DNA of 24,204 nucleotides from a virus. Both the position numbers and the translations under genes were made by a program. Under the pieces are notes generated by a model. That model was not told the origin of the DNA. It did not search any database and saw only the letters and a program-made list of their open reading frames with translations. Below, piece by piece: positions 1 to 7,472 of the stretch. How positions within the stretch are numbered: the first letter of the stretch is position 1; every line of letters begins with the position of its first letter. The stretch covers positions 1 to 24,204 of IMG/VR virus record IMGVR_UViG_3300042695_000196. One strand, written 5' to 3'.

Positions 1-1759
1 TATTAGTTGATTCACATTCTCCAAATATCTCTAATGTATCTGTGTCAGGATAATCTACTGTCCAAACCTTAAGACATATTTTTCCACTTGTTTCTCCTGC
101 TCCTAATGTTAAAACTACTGTTTGATCATTACAATCTATATACTCATACTCTTTATTTTGAGTGCTAAAATTTGTCATTTTATTACACATGCACGGAAGT
201 ACAGGTGTACAAGATGGACAATTTACATAAGTATTAGTTATTGTAACAGCTACCGGATTTATTGGTATCTCAACTTCACTTATTTCCCAGCAGCCCTCAC
301 AGCCTTGTACATTAACTATATCATCAAGATAAGTAGAAAGATCAGAACCTGTATATATTGGATCAAGTAAATTATTACAATCTTCTAATATATAATACTG
401 AGTCAAACATGCAGTACATGAGTTAAATGAAGTTACTATAACTACAGTAGTTACACTTGGTGGTTGGAAATCTATAAGTTCTACAAAGAAACAACCACAG
501 TCTTCTACTTTAACATACTCTCCAACATAGTTAGATAAATCTTGGTAAGTATATTTTATATCATTTGGGTTTTCACAACCTGTAAGTTTATATGCTATTA
601 TAGGTAAACATTCTTGACAAGATTCATACTCTCTAACTACTATGGCACTAATGGGACAATCACAAAGTTCTTCTGACTCTTTTACAGACCAACATCCATC
701 ATAACCTACTATTTCAACTACAGTATTAGTATTGGCATATTGAAATAAACTTTGTAGTGTAGAGTACAGTATTTGACCTGTATCACAGTTTTCAAGCTCA
801 TAGCATACTAATGGGCATTCCCCATCTATACATGCTCCATTATTGATAATTTGATAATTATTAACTATACCATTTACAGTTGGATAGGTTTGTGAACAGA
901 ATTTTTGTAATGGTCCAGGACCTACAACAGTTTGTAAAACACCATTACAATCTAAATATTTTACTTGTTTAAATGTTCCTGTTATCTCATAACATTCACA
1001 TGGACAAGGTGTTGGAAAAGTATCATCAATTCCAAAGTCATTAACAGGATTGTCACAAGGTCCTGTATTTTCTAGTAGAAACCAGGTTGATAATTCACCA
1101 TCTATAGAGATTACTAGATACTCACCTACTGTGGCATTAGTTTCTAAAAATGGATTTGTACTAAGAAATGATACACCCTCACAATTAATCAGTCTATAAC
1201 ACTTTGGTTGACAGTCACATATTTCTTGGTATTCAGGATCTGTACACTTTGCTTCAGGATCTGTTGTAATTACTGTAAAATAAGCTAAAGAAGGGGCAGG
1301 TCCTAAACCAACCCAATTTGAACCTAGATAAGTATTTACTCTATAACAACTATCTGAAAAGCCTGGAAATAATGTAGTAGGTTTTACAAGTGTACCGTAA
1401 TCTGTTGTACCATCATATATAAATTCTAAGAAATCAGTATCATCACAACAGCTTGTGAATCTTATTATTTCACGTTCAAACAGTGGTTCACATGCAATAC
1501 ACTGTTCATCAGAACAGTTTGAAACAAGTGTAAAATCATTATAACTTGGTGCCTCAGGATAGGAAGCAAAATTAGTATCAACTACTTGTATTGTATAACA
1601 CTGACTATTTTCAAATGATACACCATTAATAATAAAATTAGTTCCATTATATACATATACACCATTAGGTACTGGACCATCAGGTATATGAAAGTTTGTT
1701 ATTTGAGTACCTGAGTCAGGACAACATGGTATAATATTATATCTAGGAACTGCAGCCAT
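1..1759 (-). CDS. Cys-rich repeat structural protein, partial (3' end beyond window)
   Basis: An uninterrupted reading frame starts at the ATG at 1757-1759 (MAAVPRYNIIPCC) and runs 586 codons to the left edge with no stop, so the C-terminus is missing. It holds about 44 cysteines. At least three tandem units of 66-70 residues occupy roughly residues 315-515. Each has a Y-x-L-x2-C core (C325, C395, C461), a middle DLSxY-type stretch, and a GCW or GCF core (C356, C421, C487). A second unit type, with YLDCNG or YIDCND in a C-x-C context, appears near residues 252-288 and again near the left edge. No signal peptide or membrane segment is visible. The gene follows the zinc-ribbon gene with only a one-base gap (TAA-A-ATG). 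Position and repeat build suggest a tail, appendage or fibre protein exposed on the virion; that is inference. I do not recognise a named family. Confidence 0.8.
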   Translation of the reverse strand, partial: MAAVPRYNIIPCCPDSGTQITNFHIPDGPVPNGVYVYNGTNFIINGVSFENSQCYTIQVVDTNFASYPEAPSYNDFTLVSNCSDEQCIACEPLFEREIIRFTSCCDDTDFLEFIYDGTTDYGTLVKPTTLFPGFSDSCYRVNTYLGSNWVGLGPAPSLAYFTVITTDPEAKCTDPEYQEICDCQPKCYRLINCEGVSFLSTNPFLETNATVGEYLVISIDGELSTWFLLENTGPCDNPVNDFGIDDTFPTPCPCECYEITGTFKQVKYLDCNGVLQTVVGPGPLQKFCSQTYPTVNGIVNNYQIINNGACIDGECPLVCYELENCDTGQILYSTLQSLFQYANTNTVVEIVGYDGCWSVKESEELCDCPISAIVVREYESCQECLPIIAYKLTGCENPNDIKYTYQDLSNYVGEYVKVEDCGCFFVELIDFQPPSVTTVVIVTSFNSCTACLTQYYILEDCNNLLDPIYTGSDLSTYLDDIVNVQGCEGCWEISEVEIPINPVAVTITNTYVNCPSCTPVLPCMCNKMTNFSTQNKEYEYIDCNDQTVVLTLGAGETSGKICLKVWTVDYPDTDTLEIFGECESTN

Positions 1760-1760
1760 T

Positions 1761-1952
1761 TTATTTGGTAAATTTCTTCAGGTTTAAATATCTATTTGGT
1801 CCCCAAGTATTTGTGGTTGTAACAGGTTTAGCTGGAGTAACAGTTTTAGCTACTTTGGTAGCACAACTACTACATCCTTGTTTTCCATTTGGAAGTGTTC
1901 TTTTCTGACATCCACAACTTAATTTGGCTCCGCAATTAGGACAACTACTCAT
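1761..1952 (-). CDS. Small zinc-ribbon protein
   Basis: This 63-residue protein has three cysteine pairs in its first 30 residues: C4-x2-C7, C13-x-C15 and C27-x2-C30, in the context CPNCGAKL...CGC...GCSSC. That is the usual look of a small zinc ribbon. A Thr/Pro/Lys-rich linker follows, then a tail ending NRYLNLKKFTK. It lies between two Cys-rich virion-type genes. Its start is preceded by an A-rich leader (ATTTTAAAACCAACAAA directly abutting ATG) that also occurs before the 338-residue gene at 9724. The role is unknown: it could bind zinc or nucleic acid, or assist folding of its Cys-rich neighbours. Confidence 0.7.
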   Translation of the reverse strand: MSSCPNCGAKLSCGCQKRTLPNGKQGCSSCATKVAKTVTPAKPVTTTNTWGPNRYLNLKKFTK

Positions 1953-1969
1953 TTTGTTGGTTTTAAAAT
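1952..1969 (-). promoter_or_regulatory. A-rich leader repeat (copy 1)
   Basis: On the minus strand this reads ATTTTAAAACCAACAAAA, the last A being the first base of the zinc-ribbon ATG. The identical 18 bases occur at 9740-9757 before the 338-residue gene, and the core AAAACCAACA occurs before the scaffold-like gene at about 12715-12724. There is no Shine-Dalgarno box here. It is probably a translation-enhancing A-rich leader of the kind used by Bacteroidota and their phages. A binding site is also possible. Confidence 0.45.
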
Positions 1970-1971
1970 GT

Positions 1972-2514
1972 TTAACAATTAGTACAAGTTAATTTATTTA
2001 AAAGCTTAAGTGCATAATTGTACAAGCTCATTCCTTTCTGAGGCTCATGACAATATTCTACTTTTGCTTTTGCAGCTTGAAGATACATATTAATTAATCT
2101 CAAAGCTTCTAATTTCTTTTTGATTGCTGCTGGCGGATCACATGCTGCAGCATCTACATCACACAAAACTTTATTGTACTTTATTAAAGCTTGTGTAATT
2201 CTCATGTGGTTGTATTCTACATACACCTGATCATTAGGAGATACACTATACTTGATAATATATATCCCGTCCGGTATATCATAGTTTACTGTTCCACAAT
2301 CTACAGTTTGTAACTGAAGATCACATGCAGTTATTGTCTCTGCAAAGTTTTCAGTAGTATCTAGCTGTACTGAATATCCAAATCCAGGTACAGTTATATT
2401 TAATGTAGGACAAGTTACCGGAAGTAATGTTGTATAAACACTTGTATCAAATAATTTCATGATACATGAGTTCATTACTGTAGGTACTTCCAAGCTTAAT
2501 ACATGATTTGCCAT
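1972..2514 (-). CDS. Cys-rich structural protein of unknown function
   Basis: A 180-residue protein beginning MANHVLSLEVP. It has nine cysteines. The first 100 residues look beta-rich (LNITVPGFGYSVQLD, DGIYIIKYSVSPNDQVYVEY); the last 80 are helical with Ala/Lys/Leu (AAIKKKLEALRLINMYLQAA) and end in CTNC. That layout suits a neck, connector or tail component. It lies between the 526-residue structural gene and the zinc-ribbon gene, directly after a hairpin that ends about 13 bases before its ATG. No promoter can be seen in that space, so expression probably depends on read-through. I recognise no named family with certainty. Confidence 0.65.
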   Translation of the reverse strand: MANHVLSLEVPTVMNSCIMKLFDTSVYTTLLPVTCPTLNITVPGFGYSVQLDTTENFAETITACDLQLQTVDCGTVNYDIPDGIYIIKYSVSPNDQVYVEYNHMRITQALIKYNKVLCDVDAAACDPPAAIKKKLEALRLINMYLQAAKAKVEYCHEPQKGMSLYNYALKLLNKLTCTNC

Positions 2515-2526
2515 GATGTTTATAAT

Positions 2527-2563
2527 AAAAAAGGGGAGGAGTATTACACTCGGCTCCCCCTTT
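2527..2563 (-). terminator. Intrinsic terminator-like hairpin after the 526-residue gene
   Basis: Minus strand: AAAGGGG pairs with CCCCTTT, with inner pairs AG/CT and GAGT/ACTC around a GTAAT loop (one bulged G and an unpaired CC on the 5' side). A run of six T follows at once. This is a classic intrinsic terminator. The next ATG lies at 2514 with no room for a recognisable promoter, so it may terminate only part of the transcripts. Confidence 0.85.
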
Positions 2564-2584
2564 ATGTTTATAGTTTAATTCCTA

Positions 2585-4165
2585 TTAATCACAGAACTGT
2601 GTTGTGTTAGGAGTGAAGTTTGTTGTTAAAACTGGGAAGTTATAAACTGGTTCACAAACTGGTTCAACACATCCTTCAACTTCAAGACCTGAACACTGAG
2701 AACAAGCATCCAACCAATCATTTACAAAGTCTTCAAATTGTACTATGATACCACAAGTAATAATTTCTAACAAGTATTGGTCATTATCAAATGTACTAGT
2801 TGGGTTATTGAAACGTGGTACATTATGTTGGATAAAGTATCTTGTGTACAATACATTACGGTTGATATAATCAAACACACTGTATCCTTGTGTAATCTCA
2901 CGGATACGGAAGTCTGAGTGGAAGAAGTTTTGTCTGTATTGCTCAGATAAAATAACATCTCTTGCAACTGACTCACCTAATCCCATTACTTGTCTTCCTT
3001 CACATTCTTTAACTACACATACTCCGTTGAACAAACATGGATCACCATTTAAGTCCATTTCAGATACATACAATCTAACTGGCTCTACTTCATAGAAGTC
3101 AGTAATTTGGAATGTACAGTTTTGGAATTTAGTATCTACATAAGCTCCGTTAAGAACTAAACCAGCACAACCATCAGGTGTGTGTCCTGGAGATACATAA
3201 TGATCCCAAGTATCAACACCATTAGCAGCTAAGAAAGCAGCACTTGTTCCTGGTGCATACCAAGGAGTACCTGTTTCATCAACTAAGATGATTTGCATGA
3301 ATGGAGAGATAACTGGATATCTTGTAATAGCTTCAGCCCATTGTTTGAAGATTAATGTAGAGTCAATTACTACTGGAGCAATTGCACCTTCTGGACAACA
3401 TCCACCATATGCAGAAGCAATGATGTAAGAGTTGTGGTTAAGTAATCTTAATGCAGGAGAACCTTTAACATCAACACGTAATGTATAAGTCTCACCACAG
3501 AAAAATTCTTTACAACAATTAGCACCAACACCAGCTGTTACAACAAATATAGGTTGTGTACCATCACCAACTTCAGGAATAAGTTCAGTTCCTGTTGTAG
3601 CTGTATCAGCTGTTGTCCAATCTGAACCACCATTTACAATTTCTACAAAAGTAACTTCACCACCTACTACAGTGATGTTAGCTACTAAACCAACTCCTGT
3701 TGAAGGACCAACTGCAACTAATGGAATATCTGTGTATACACCATCAACTAAGTTAGCACCTGGATCACCAGCACCAGCTGTAGATAATGATAATGCAACG
3801 CTATCAGTCCAAGCTGTGTTACCAACGTGTACTACTTCATTTTGTGGTAAACATGGATCTACACGGTAGAATTTGTTTACATACTTAGGATTGATTTCCT
3901 TAGATTTGTTAGATTCTTGGTATCCACCATGGAAAGGACCAATTTTATCATTCTGATAAATTGAACCTGCAGCAAGAATAAGATTACAACATCCTAGTCC
4001 ACTAGAATAAGTTGTTGGTAATACTTGCCAAGTTTTAGGATTAACAAATCCAAATTGACCACCTTGAAAAATATTTCCAGTAGTTCCTAACTGACCTTCT
4101 GCAAGATCAGTAAAACCATTTGTTCCCACAAAGGTTTTTCTAAAGGCATGATTAAAATAACTCAT
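2585..4165 (-). CDS. Conserved crAss-type structural protein (MSYFNHAF family) with inserted beta domain
   Basis: A 526-residue protein starting MSYFNHAFRKTFVGTNG, a start I associate from memory with a virion protein conserved in crAss-like phages. Nineteen cysteines are present, including CC pairs near 59, 217 and 256, and a Cys-rich C-terminus (ACSQC, ending QFCD). Residues about 118-214 look like an added Gly/Thr/Val-rich beta domain. This contains ITVVGGEVTFVEIVNGGSDW, resembling the repeated GGSGYTVGD-type modules found in many phage surface proteins. The leader CTAAAAACAAAAAACAATG is A-rich. A strong hairpin follows the stop, suggesting high or tuned expression. The exact role (capsid decoration, neck or tail) cannot be set from sequence; it is unlikely to be an enzyme. 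Confidence 0.75.
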   Translation of the reverse strand: MSYFNHAFRKTFVGTNGFTDLAEGQLGTTGNIFQGGQFGFVNPKTWQVLPTTYSSGLGCCNLILAAGSIYQNDKIGPFHGGYQESNKSKEINPKYVNKFYRVDPCLPQNEVVHVGNTAWTDSVALSLSTAGAGDPGANLVDGVYTDIPLVAVGPSTGVGLVANITVVGGEVTFVEIVNGGSDWTTADTATTGTELIPEVGDGTQPIFVVTAGVGANCCKEFFCGETYTLRVDVKGSPALRLLNHNSYIIASAYGGCCPEGAIAPVVIDSTLIFKQWAEAITRYPVISPFMQIILVDETGTPWYAPGTSAAFLAANGVDTWDHYVSPGHTPDGCAGLVLNGAYVDTKFQNCTFQITDFYEVEPVRLYVSEMDLNGDPCLFNGVCVVKECEGRQVMGLGESVARDVILSEQYRQNFFHSDFRIREITQGYSVFDYINRNVLYTRYFIQHNVPRFNNPTSTFDNDQYLLEIITCGIIVQFEDFVNDWLDACSQCSGLEVEGCVEPVCEPVYNFPVLTTNFTPNTTQFCD

Positions 4166-4194
4166 TGTTTTTTGTTTTTAGTTTATAAATAATA

Positions 4195-4209
4195 TACTAT
4201 AATATAGTA
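4195..4209. repeat. AT-rich perfect inverted repeat in the gap before the 526-residue gene
   Basis: TACTATA and TATAGTA flank a single central base in the 66-base gap between the Dps-like gene and the 526-residue gene. It is not followed by a T-run in the minus direction, so it does not look like a terminator. A protein-binding site or chance AT palindrome are both possible. Confidence 0.35.
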
Positions 4210-4231
4210 AATGTTTTTTAAATATCCAAAT

Positions 4232-4744
4232 TTATTTTAAGAAAAGTAATTTATACTTAGTAGAATTAATAGAATCTTTAACTAAGTCTAGGTTATTTAC
4301 TATCTCTGAATAAGGTAACATCCCCTGAAGTTTGTTTATCATAGCATACAGATCTCTAAGATATGATACACCATCAGCTACAGTATCCAATGTTCTTGGT
4401 GCTACATCTTTTATTGTCAATAGTTTTTCAGAAACTCCTTGATAACCTTCCACAAGTGTATCAGCCTGTCCTGGTAAACCATCATAGAAATCTCCTATTG
4501 CTATGTGAGCAGCATAAGAACCTTCTCCTTTTACTTTTAAATGAAGCTTGTGAAAACTATTTCTAGCATTCATAAGTTCCATTGCACATGCAGCTACCAT
4601 ATTATCTAATGAGCTACCACCTACACCTGTATCCGAAGTTGGTTGTGGTTTAGCTGATTCTTCTTTAGGTTGTGTTACAGTTACTTCTGGTCTACTGATT
4701 GTTCTAGCAGGTTCAGGATTTCTTTTTAACATTCTTGTTGCCAT
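4232..4744 (-). CDS. Dps/ferritin-like protein
   Basis: A 170-residue protein. Residues 1-42 are a disordered Pro/Thr/Ser/Lys tail; from about 43 on it is helical. The stretch from H68 to E99 aligns without gaps to the ferroxidase region of Dps: H68, H80 (12 later), D95 (15 later) and E99 (4 later). These match the spacing of E. coli Dps H51, H63, D78 and E82. G73, A78, F86 and T96 are also shared. The Dps aspartate at H+4 is Gly here (G84), but D85 is adjacent. I recall a phage family of this kind as DUF5856, not checked. It sits between the neck-type and 526-residue structural genes in the late operon, so a virion role or a host stress / iron role are both possible. The leader ends CTAAAAACAATG. 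Confidence 0.7.
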   Translation of the reverse strand: MATRMLKRNPEPARTISRPEVTVTQPKEESAKPQPTSDTGVGGSSLDNMVAACAMELMNARNSFHKLHLKVKGEGSYAAHIAIGDFYDGLPGQADTLVEGYQGVSEKLLTIKDVAPRTLDTVADGVSYLRDLYAMINKLQGMLPYSEIVNNLDLVKDSINSTKYKLLFLK

Positions 4745-4749
4745 TGTTT

Positions 4750-5448
4750 TTAGTTGTTACGTTCTGCAGTTTCTGTACCTCTAGAGAATTGGTTTGTTGA
4801 CTCAATATCTCCAGCAAGTATACTCACTGCCTCATCTATTATTAATTCTATTATATCATCTTTAAATTCACACAGTACTTCAGCTGTAGAAGCTACATTA
4901 GTATATGGATCTACACATCCCTGGATTTGAATTTTAATAGGCTGTCTGTAATACACTAAGTCAGCTTTTTCTATGTCAAATGCATTGTTAGTATATACAT
5001 TTACTTTATTACCTTTTAGAGTAGCAAAAGTTTCTGCCCATTCAAAACTAGGTTTTTTAGCATCATCTCTAAGTAACTGATTTAAGTTACCTTCTTCAGC
5101 AAGATACACAGTCATCCTTCTTTTATCACAGCATTCTTTGTTAGCAAAAACATCTACTCTTTTCCACTGAAGATATTCTTGCGGAAGCACAGATTCATAA
5201 TATATTTCTTTATCTGTAAGAGTTAGATCATATGTAGATAATAGTACTTGCAAGTCATCCTTTCTTCTAGTAGATTGCTCATCACCTTCTTTAACTAAGT
5301 TTATACCATGAAGTTGTCTTCTAACCCATTCTACCTGAGCTTTATTAAAGCCTTCTACAATCTGCCAGCACTCAAGATTATCATAATCCTGACTGTCTAA
5401 CTTATTGAGACGTTGTTTAATCTTTATGGTAATAGTACTGTTAAGCAT
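4750..5448 (-). CDS. Neck / head-tail connector candidate
   Basis: A 232-residue protein. Residues 1-50 are helical (KIKQRLNKLDSQDYDNLECW, then FNKAQVEWVRRQL). The middle is mixed, with KRVDVFANKECCDKRRMTVY and LAEEGNLNQLLRDDAKKP, and the C-terminal third has beta segments (LVYYRQPIKIQIQGC) followed by an acidic helix. This helical then beta layout and the place between capsid and tail-type genes fit the ring or connector proteins below the portal of short-tailed phages. The C-terminus ends in a polar tail (ESTNQFSRGTETAERNN). It starts two bases after the stop of the 67-residue basic gene and is five bases from the Dps-like gene. The assignment is by position and general appearance, not by a diagnostic motif. 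Confidence 0.6.
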   Translation of the reverse strand: MLNSTITIKIKQRLNKLDSQDYDNLECWQIVEGFNKAQVEWVRRQLHGINLVKEGDEQSTRRKDDLQVLLSTYDLTLTDKEIYYESVLPQEYLQWKRVDVFANKECCDKRRMTVYLAEEGNLNQLLRDDAKKPSFEWAETFATLKGNKVNVYTNNAFDIEKADLVYYRQPIKIQIQGCVDPYTNVASTAEVLCEFKDDIIELIIDEAVSILAGDIESTNQFSRGTETAERNN

Positions 5449-5450
5449 TC

Positions 5451-5654
5451 TTATCTGTTTTTAGCCATTTTTTTTAAAGTTCTTGCAAGAGCTTTTCTTT
5501 TAGGAGTACAAGTAGGTTTTGACATGGGTGTGCAATAACCTTTGTGTTTAGGATTAATTGCATTCTGTATCCAGTTTTTGTCAGTAGATCCTCCCTTTTT
5601 ATACTCACGGTTTGTTTTAATGATTTTATCTAGTGAGTTTTTAACATCTCCCAT
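5451..5654 (-). CDS. Small basic KGG protein, last of the basic cluster
   Basis: A 67-residue basic protein with the shared motif YKKGGST (residues 18-24) and a conserved-looking core KNWIQNAINPKHKGYC, then TCTPKRKALARTLKKMAK. I recall this W-I-x2-AI-x-PKHKG / CTPKRKALA pattern from small proteins in unrelated phages of aquatic and gut bacteria, but have not checked it. It is tightly coupled to both neighbours (two-base gaps). It may be a nucleic-acid-binding virion cargo protein; this is inferred from charge and position only. Confidence 0.65.
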   Translation of the reverse strand: MGDVKNSLDKIIKTNREYKKGGSTDKNWIQNAINPKHKGYCTPMSKPTCTPKRKALARTLKKMAKNR

Positions 5655-5656
5655 GA

Positions 5657-6337
5657 CTATTTCTTTTTAACTGCTCCCCCTTTTTTCTGGAATCCCATTT
5701 TGTTTCTTACAGCAGTAGGTAATTTTGATAAACCAACTTTACCTGCCGGTACTGGTTTTAATGAACCACCTGCTTTAAACTTTCTTTCAGCAACACAATT
5801 ACCAGAAGCATCTTTAACCATACCTCCACGGCATCCTGGTTTTACTGCTCTACTAGTTGTAGAACCACCTTTTTTAAATCCTAATGAATCTGTTCTACCA
5901 GCATTAGGAATACCATAGATTCCCATTTTAGTATTGTCTCCACCTTTTTGAGCTGGAGCATATCCACCAGTGTTACCACCAGCAGCATATTTCTTAACTG
6001 ATCCGCCTTTTCTTTTTTCTTCAGTAGCATTAGAAGCTAGTTGTTTTCTTGCTTCTTTAGTTGTCATAGCTGGATTAGATTTTTTAAGTTCTTTAACAGC
6101 CTTTCTTTTTTTGCTAAAATCAGAAATTATTTTACCAGCTACACCGGCAACACCACTAATTGATGTAGCAAGACCAGCTACAGCTGATGTACAATCAATA
6201 CACTTTTTACCATCCCAACATTTATTAACACCAGGACAAGGGTTACTAGAAGACCCACCTTTAGCCATTTTCTTAACAGCAGCAACTTTGCCACCTTCTT
6301 TCATTTTGCCACCACAACCGTATTTACAAGTTTTCAT
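5657..6337 (-). CDS. Basic multi-KGG protein with glycine-rich hydrophobic segment
   Basis: A 226-residue, very Lys/Gly-rich protein. It starts MKTCKYGCGGKMKEGG and has eight xGG motifs (KEGG, AKGG, RKGG, AAGG, QKGG, KKGG, KAGG, KKGG). A Cys cluster lies at C34, C40, C46 and C49, and a second pair at C169 and C181 (GCRGGM...GNC). Residues about 51-73 (AVAGLATSISGVAGVAGKII) form a Gly/Ala-rich hydrophobic segment that could insert into a membrane, followed by a strongly basic helix. It ends with LSKLPTAVRNKMGF and KKGGAVKKK. It could be an internal virion protein that coats DNA or is ejected into the host envelope. That is a hypothesis; no family function is known to me. Confidence 0.65.
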   Translation of the reverse strand: MKTCKYGCGGKMKEGGKVAAVKKMAKGGSSSNPCPGVNKCWDGKKCIDCTSAVAGLATSISGVAGVAGKIISDFSKKRKAVKELKKSNPAMTTKEARKQLASNATEEKRKGGSVKKYAAGGNTGGYAPAQKGGDNTKMGIYGIPNAGRTDSLGFKKGGSTTSRAVKPGCRGGMVKDASGNCVAERKFKAGGSLKPVPAGKVGLSKLPTAVRNKMGFQKKGGAVKKK

Positions 6338-6349
6338 TTTATATATAAT

Positions 6350-6700
6350 TTAACAATTCCATTTTCTTAGTGAAAGAGCCTTTCTTGTAGGTCTTCCTTT
6401 TTCATCCTTCATAGGACCCTTTACTCCAGACATTCTGCTACAAAAGCTCCGTCTTCTCTTAGCATCTTTACTATCTGGATCTAGTTTAGAAGGCTTAGTA
6501 GTTACAGCCATCTTAAGTTTACTTCCTGGATTCTCTCTTCTATAAGAAGCAACACCTTTTGCATTAAGACCTCCTGTCTTATTTTTTCCTTCTGACCTTG
6601 TCCATGCGGGAGTAGAACCACCAGATTTCATCTTAGGTTTTTTACCAGCTTTCTTCATTGAAATAGCTATTGCTGCTTGCTGTGCTCTACTTCCTGCCAT
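6350..6700 (-). CDS. Small basic protein with conserved FCxRMSGxKGPMKD motif
   Basis: A 116-residue basic protein. After a Lys-rich start containing MKSGGSTPAWTRSEG, it carries GGLNAKGVASYRRENPGSKL, the core RRRSFCSRMSGVKGPMKD, and the C-terminus RPTRKALSLRKWNC. I recall this arrangement as a widespread phage family (DUF6321), found far beyond crAss-like phages, and not verified. No enzyme motif is visible. The start overlaps the preceding 88-residue gene by 14 bases, which suggests translational coupling. As one of a run of basic genes between capsid and neck genes it is probably a virion or DNA-associated protein. Confidence 0.7.
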   Translation of the reverse strand: MAGSRAQQAAIAISMKKAGKKPKMKSGGSTPAWTRSEGKNKTGGLNAKGVASYRRENPGSKLKMAVTTKPSKLDPDSKDAKRRRSFCSRMSGVKGPMKDEKGRPTRKALSLRKWNC

Positions 6701-6953
6701 TTTTCTTACCTTTATATTTATAGTCCGGGTTATCTTTATGCCATTTCTTTGTAGCTGCTACTCCTTGCTTAATTGTTTTTGCTCTTCCTTTTGCAGTTAA
6801 GTCTATAGTATCCCACTGTCCTTTATCTTTGGTAGGATGGTTAACCATTATGTTACCAACCTTTCCTTCACCTTTTTTTGTAGTCTTTTTATATACTACA
6901 TGTTTTTCACCACCGGCAGTTACTGTTACTTTCTTAGTCTTTGCCTGTGCCAT
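6687..6953 (-). CDS. Small basic protein (VNHPTKDKG motif)
   Basis: An 88-residue Lys-rich protein. The N-terminal half is beta-like (KKVTVTAGGEKHVVYKKTT). The middle has GNIMVNHPTKDKGQWDTIDL and the end a basic helix (KQGVAATKKWHKDNP) with a KYKGKKNGRK tail. The VNHPTKDKG...DLTAKGR..KQGVAATKKWHKDNP pattern looks like a real conserved domain that I have seen in phage proteins of unknown function. It is part of the tight basic-gene run, with a two-base gap upstream and a 14-base overlap downstream. Confidence 0.65.
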   Translation of the reverse strand: MAQAKTKKVTVTAGGEKHVVYKKTTKKGEGKVGNIMVNHPTKDKGQWDTIDLTAKGRAKTIKQGVAATKKWHKDNPDYKYKGKKNGRK

Positions 6954-6955
6954 GA

Positions 6956-7201
6956 TTAAATCTTTTTACCAGCAGCAATGCTGTTAAATTCTTTTGCTTT
7001 TTCAGCTGCCATCTTTTTTACATCTGCCATTAACTTAGCATTCTTTTGAATCTCAGCAGCTCTTTGTAAACAAGACATAGCAGATTCAATTTCCCATTTT
7101 CTCATATCAGCCTTATTACTTCCACCTAAAATGGAAATACCAACTGAAGAAGTTGATTTCTTAGCTGGTGCTTTTTTAGTTGTTGTTTTTTTAATTGCCA
7201 T
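6956..7201 (-). CDS. Small helical Lys/Ala-rich protein
   Basis: An 81-residue protein. Residues 1-17 are Lys/Thr/Ala-rich, like a histone tail (MAIKKTTTKKAPAKK). A short SVGISILGGSN stretch follows, then a long amphipathic helix from about 33 to the end (RKWEIESAMSCLQRAAEIQK, continuing with KKMAAEKAKEF). The helix could dimerise as a coiled coil. It sits in the middle of the basic cluster, two bases before the next gene. A DNA-binding or packing role fits the tail and helix layout but is not shown. Confidence 0.6.
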   Translation of the reverse strand: MAIKKTTTKKAPAKKSTSSVGISILGGSNKADMRKWEIESAMSCLQRAAEIQKNAKLMADVKKMAAEKAKEFNSIAAGKKI

Positions 7202-7206
7202 AACTA

Positions 7207-7470
7207 TTAATGTTTTTTAGATGTTCTTAATCCTTTAGAAGAAGCTTGTCTTCTCAATGAACTTCCTTTTATTACTGATCCACCTTTTTTCTTTACTATA
7301 GGACCTGGTTCTGCAGGTTTATAAGGTGTAGGTATGAACATTTCATTGTTAGGATCATTTGCAGGATTATTTTCTGCAGATCTAAAAGCTGCTTGAGCCG
7401 CTTGCTTTTGTGTCATAGGACCAATCTCTACACCATTTTCACCCTTAATTAATTTTTTTCTTGATTTCAT
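7207..7470 (-). CDS. Small basic KGG protein
   Basis: An 87-residue protein starting MKSRKKLIKGENGVEIG. The start resembles the 104-residue protein at 22101-22415 (KKLVKAQNGINV), which suggests a shared short N-terminal element. The middle is a Pro/Asn-rich low-complexity stretch (NNPANDPNNEMFIPTPYKPA). Near the C-terminus is VKKKGGSVIKG with a basic tail. No enzyme or membrane feature is seen. Its neighbours are five and two bases away. Confidence 0.6.
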   Translation of the reverse strand: MKSRKKLIKGENGVEIGPMTQKQAAQAAFRSAENNPANDPNNEMFIPTPYKPAEPGPIVKKKGGSVIKGSSLRRQASSKGLRTSKKH

Positions 7471-7472
7471 AA

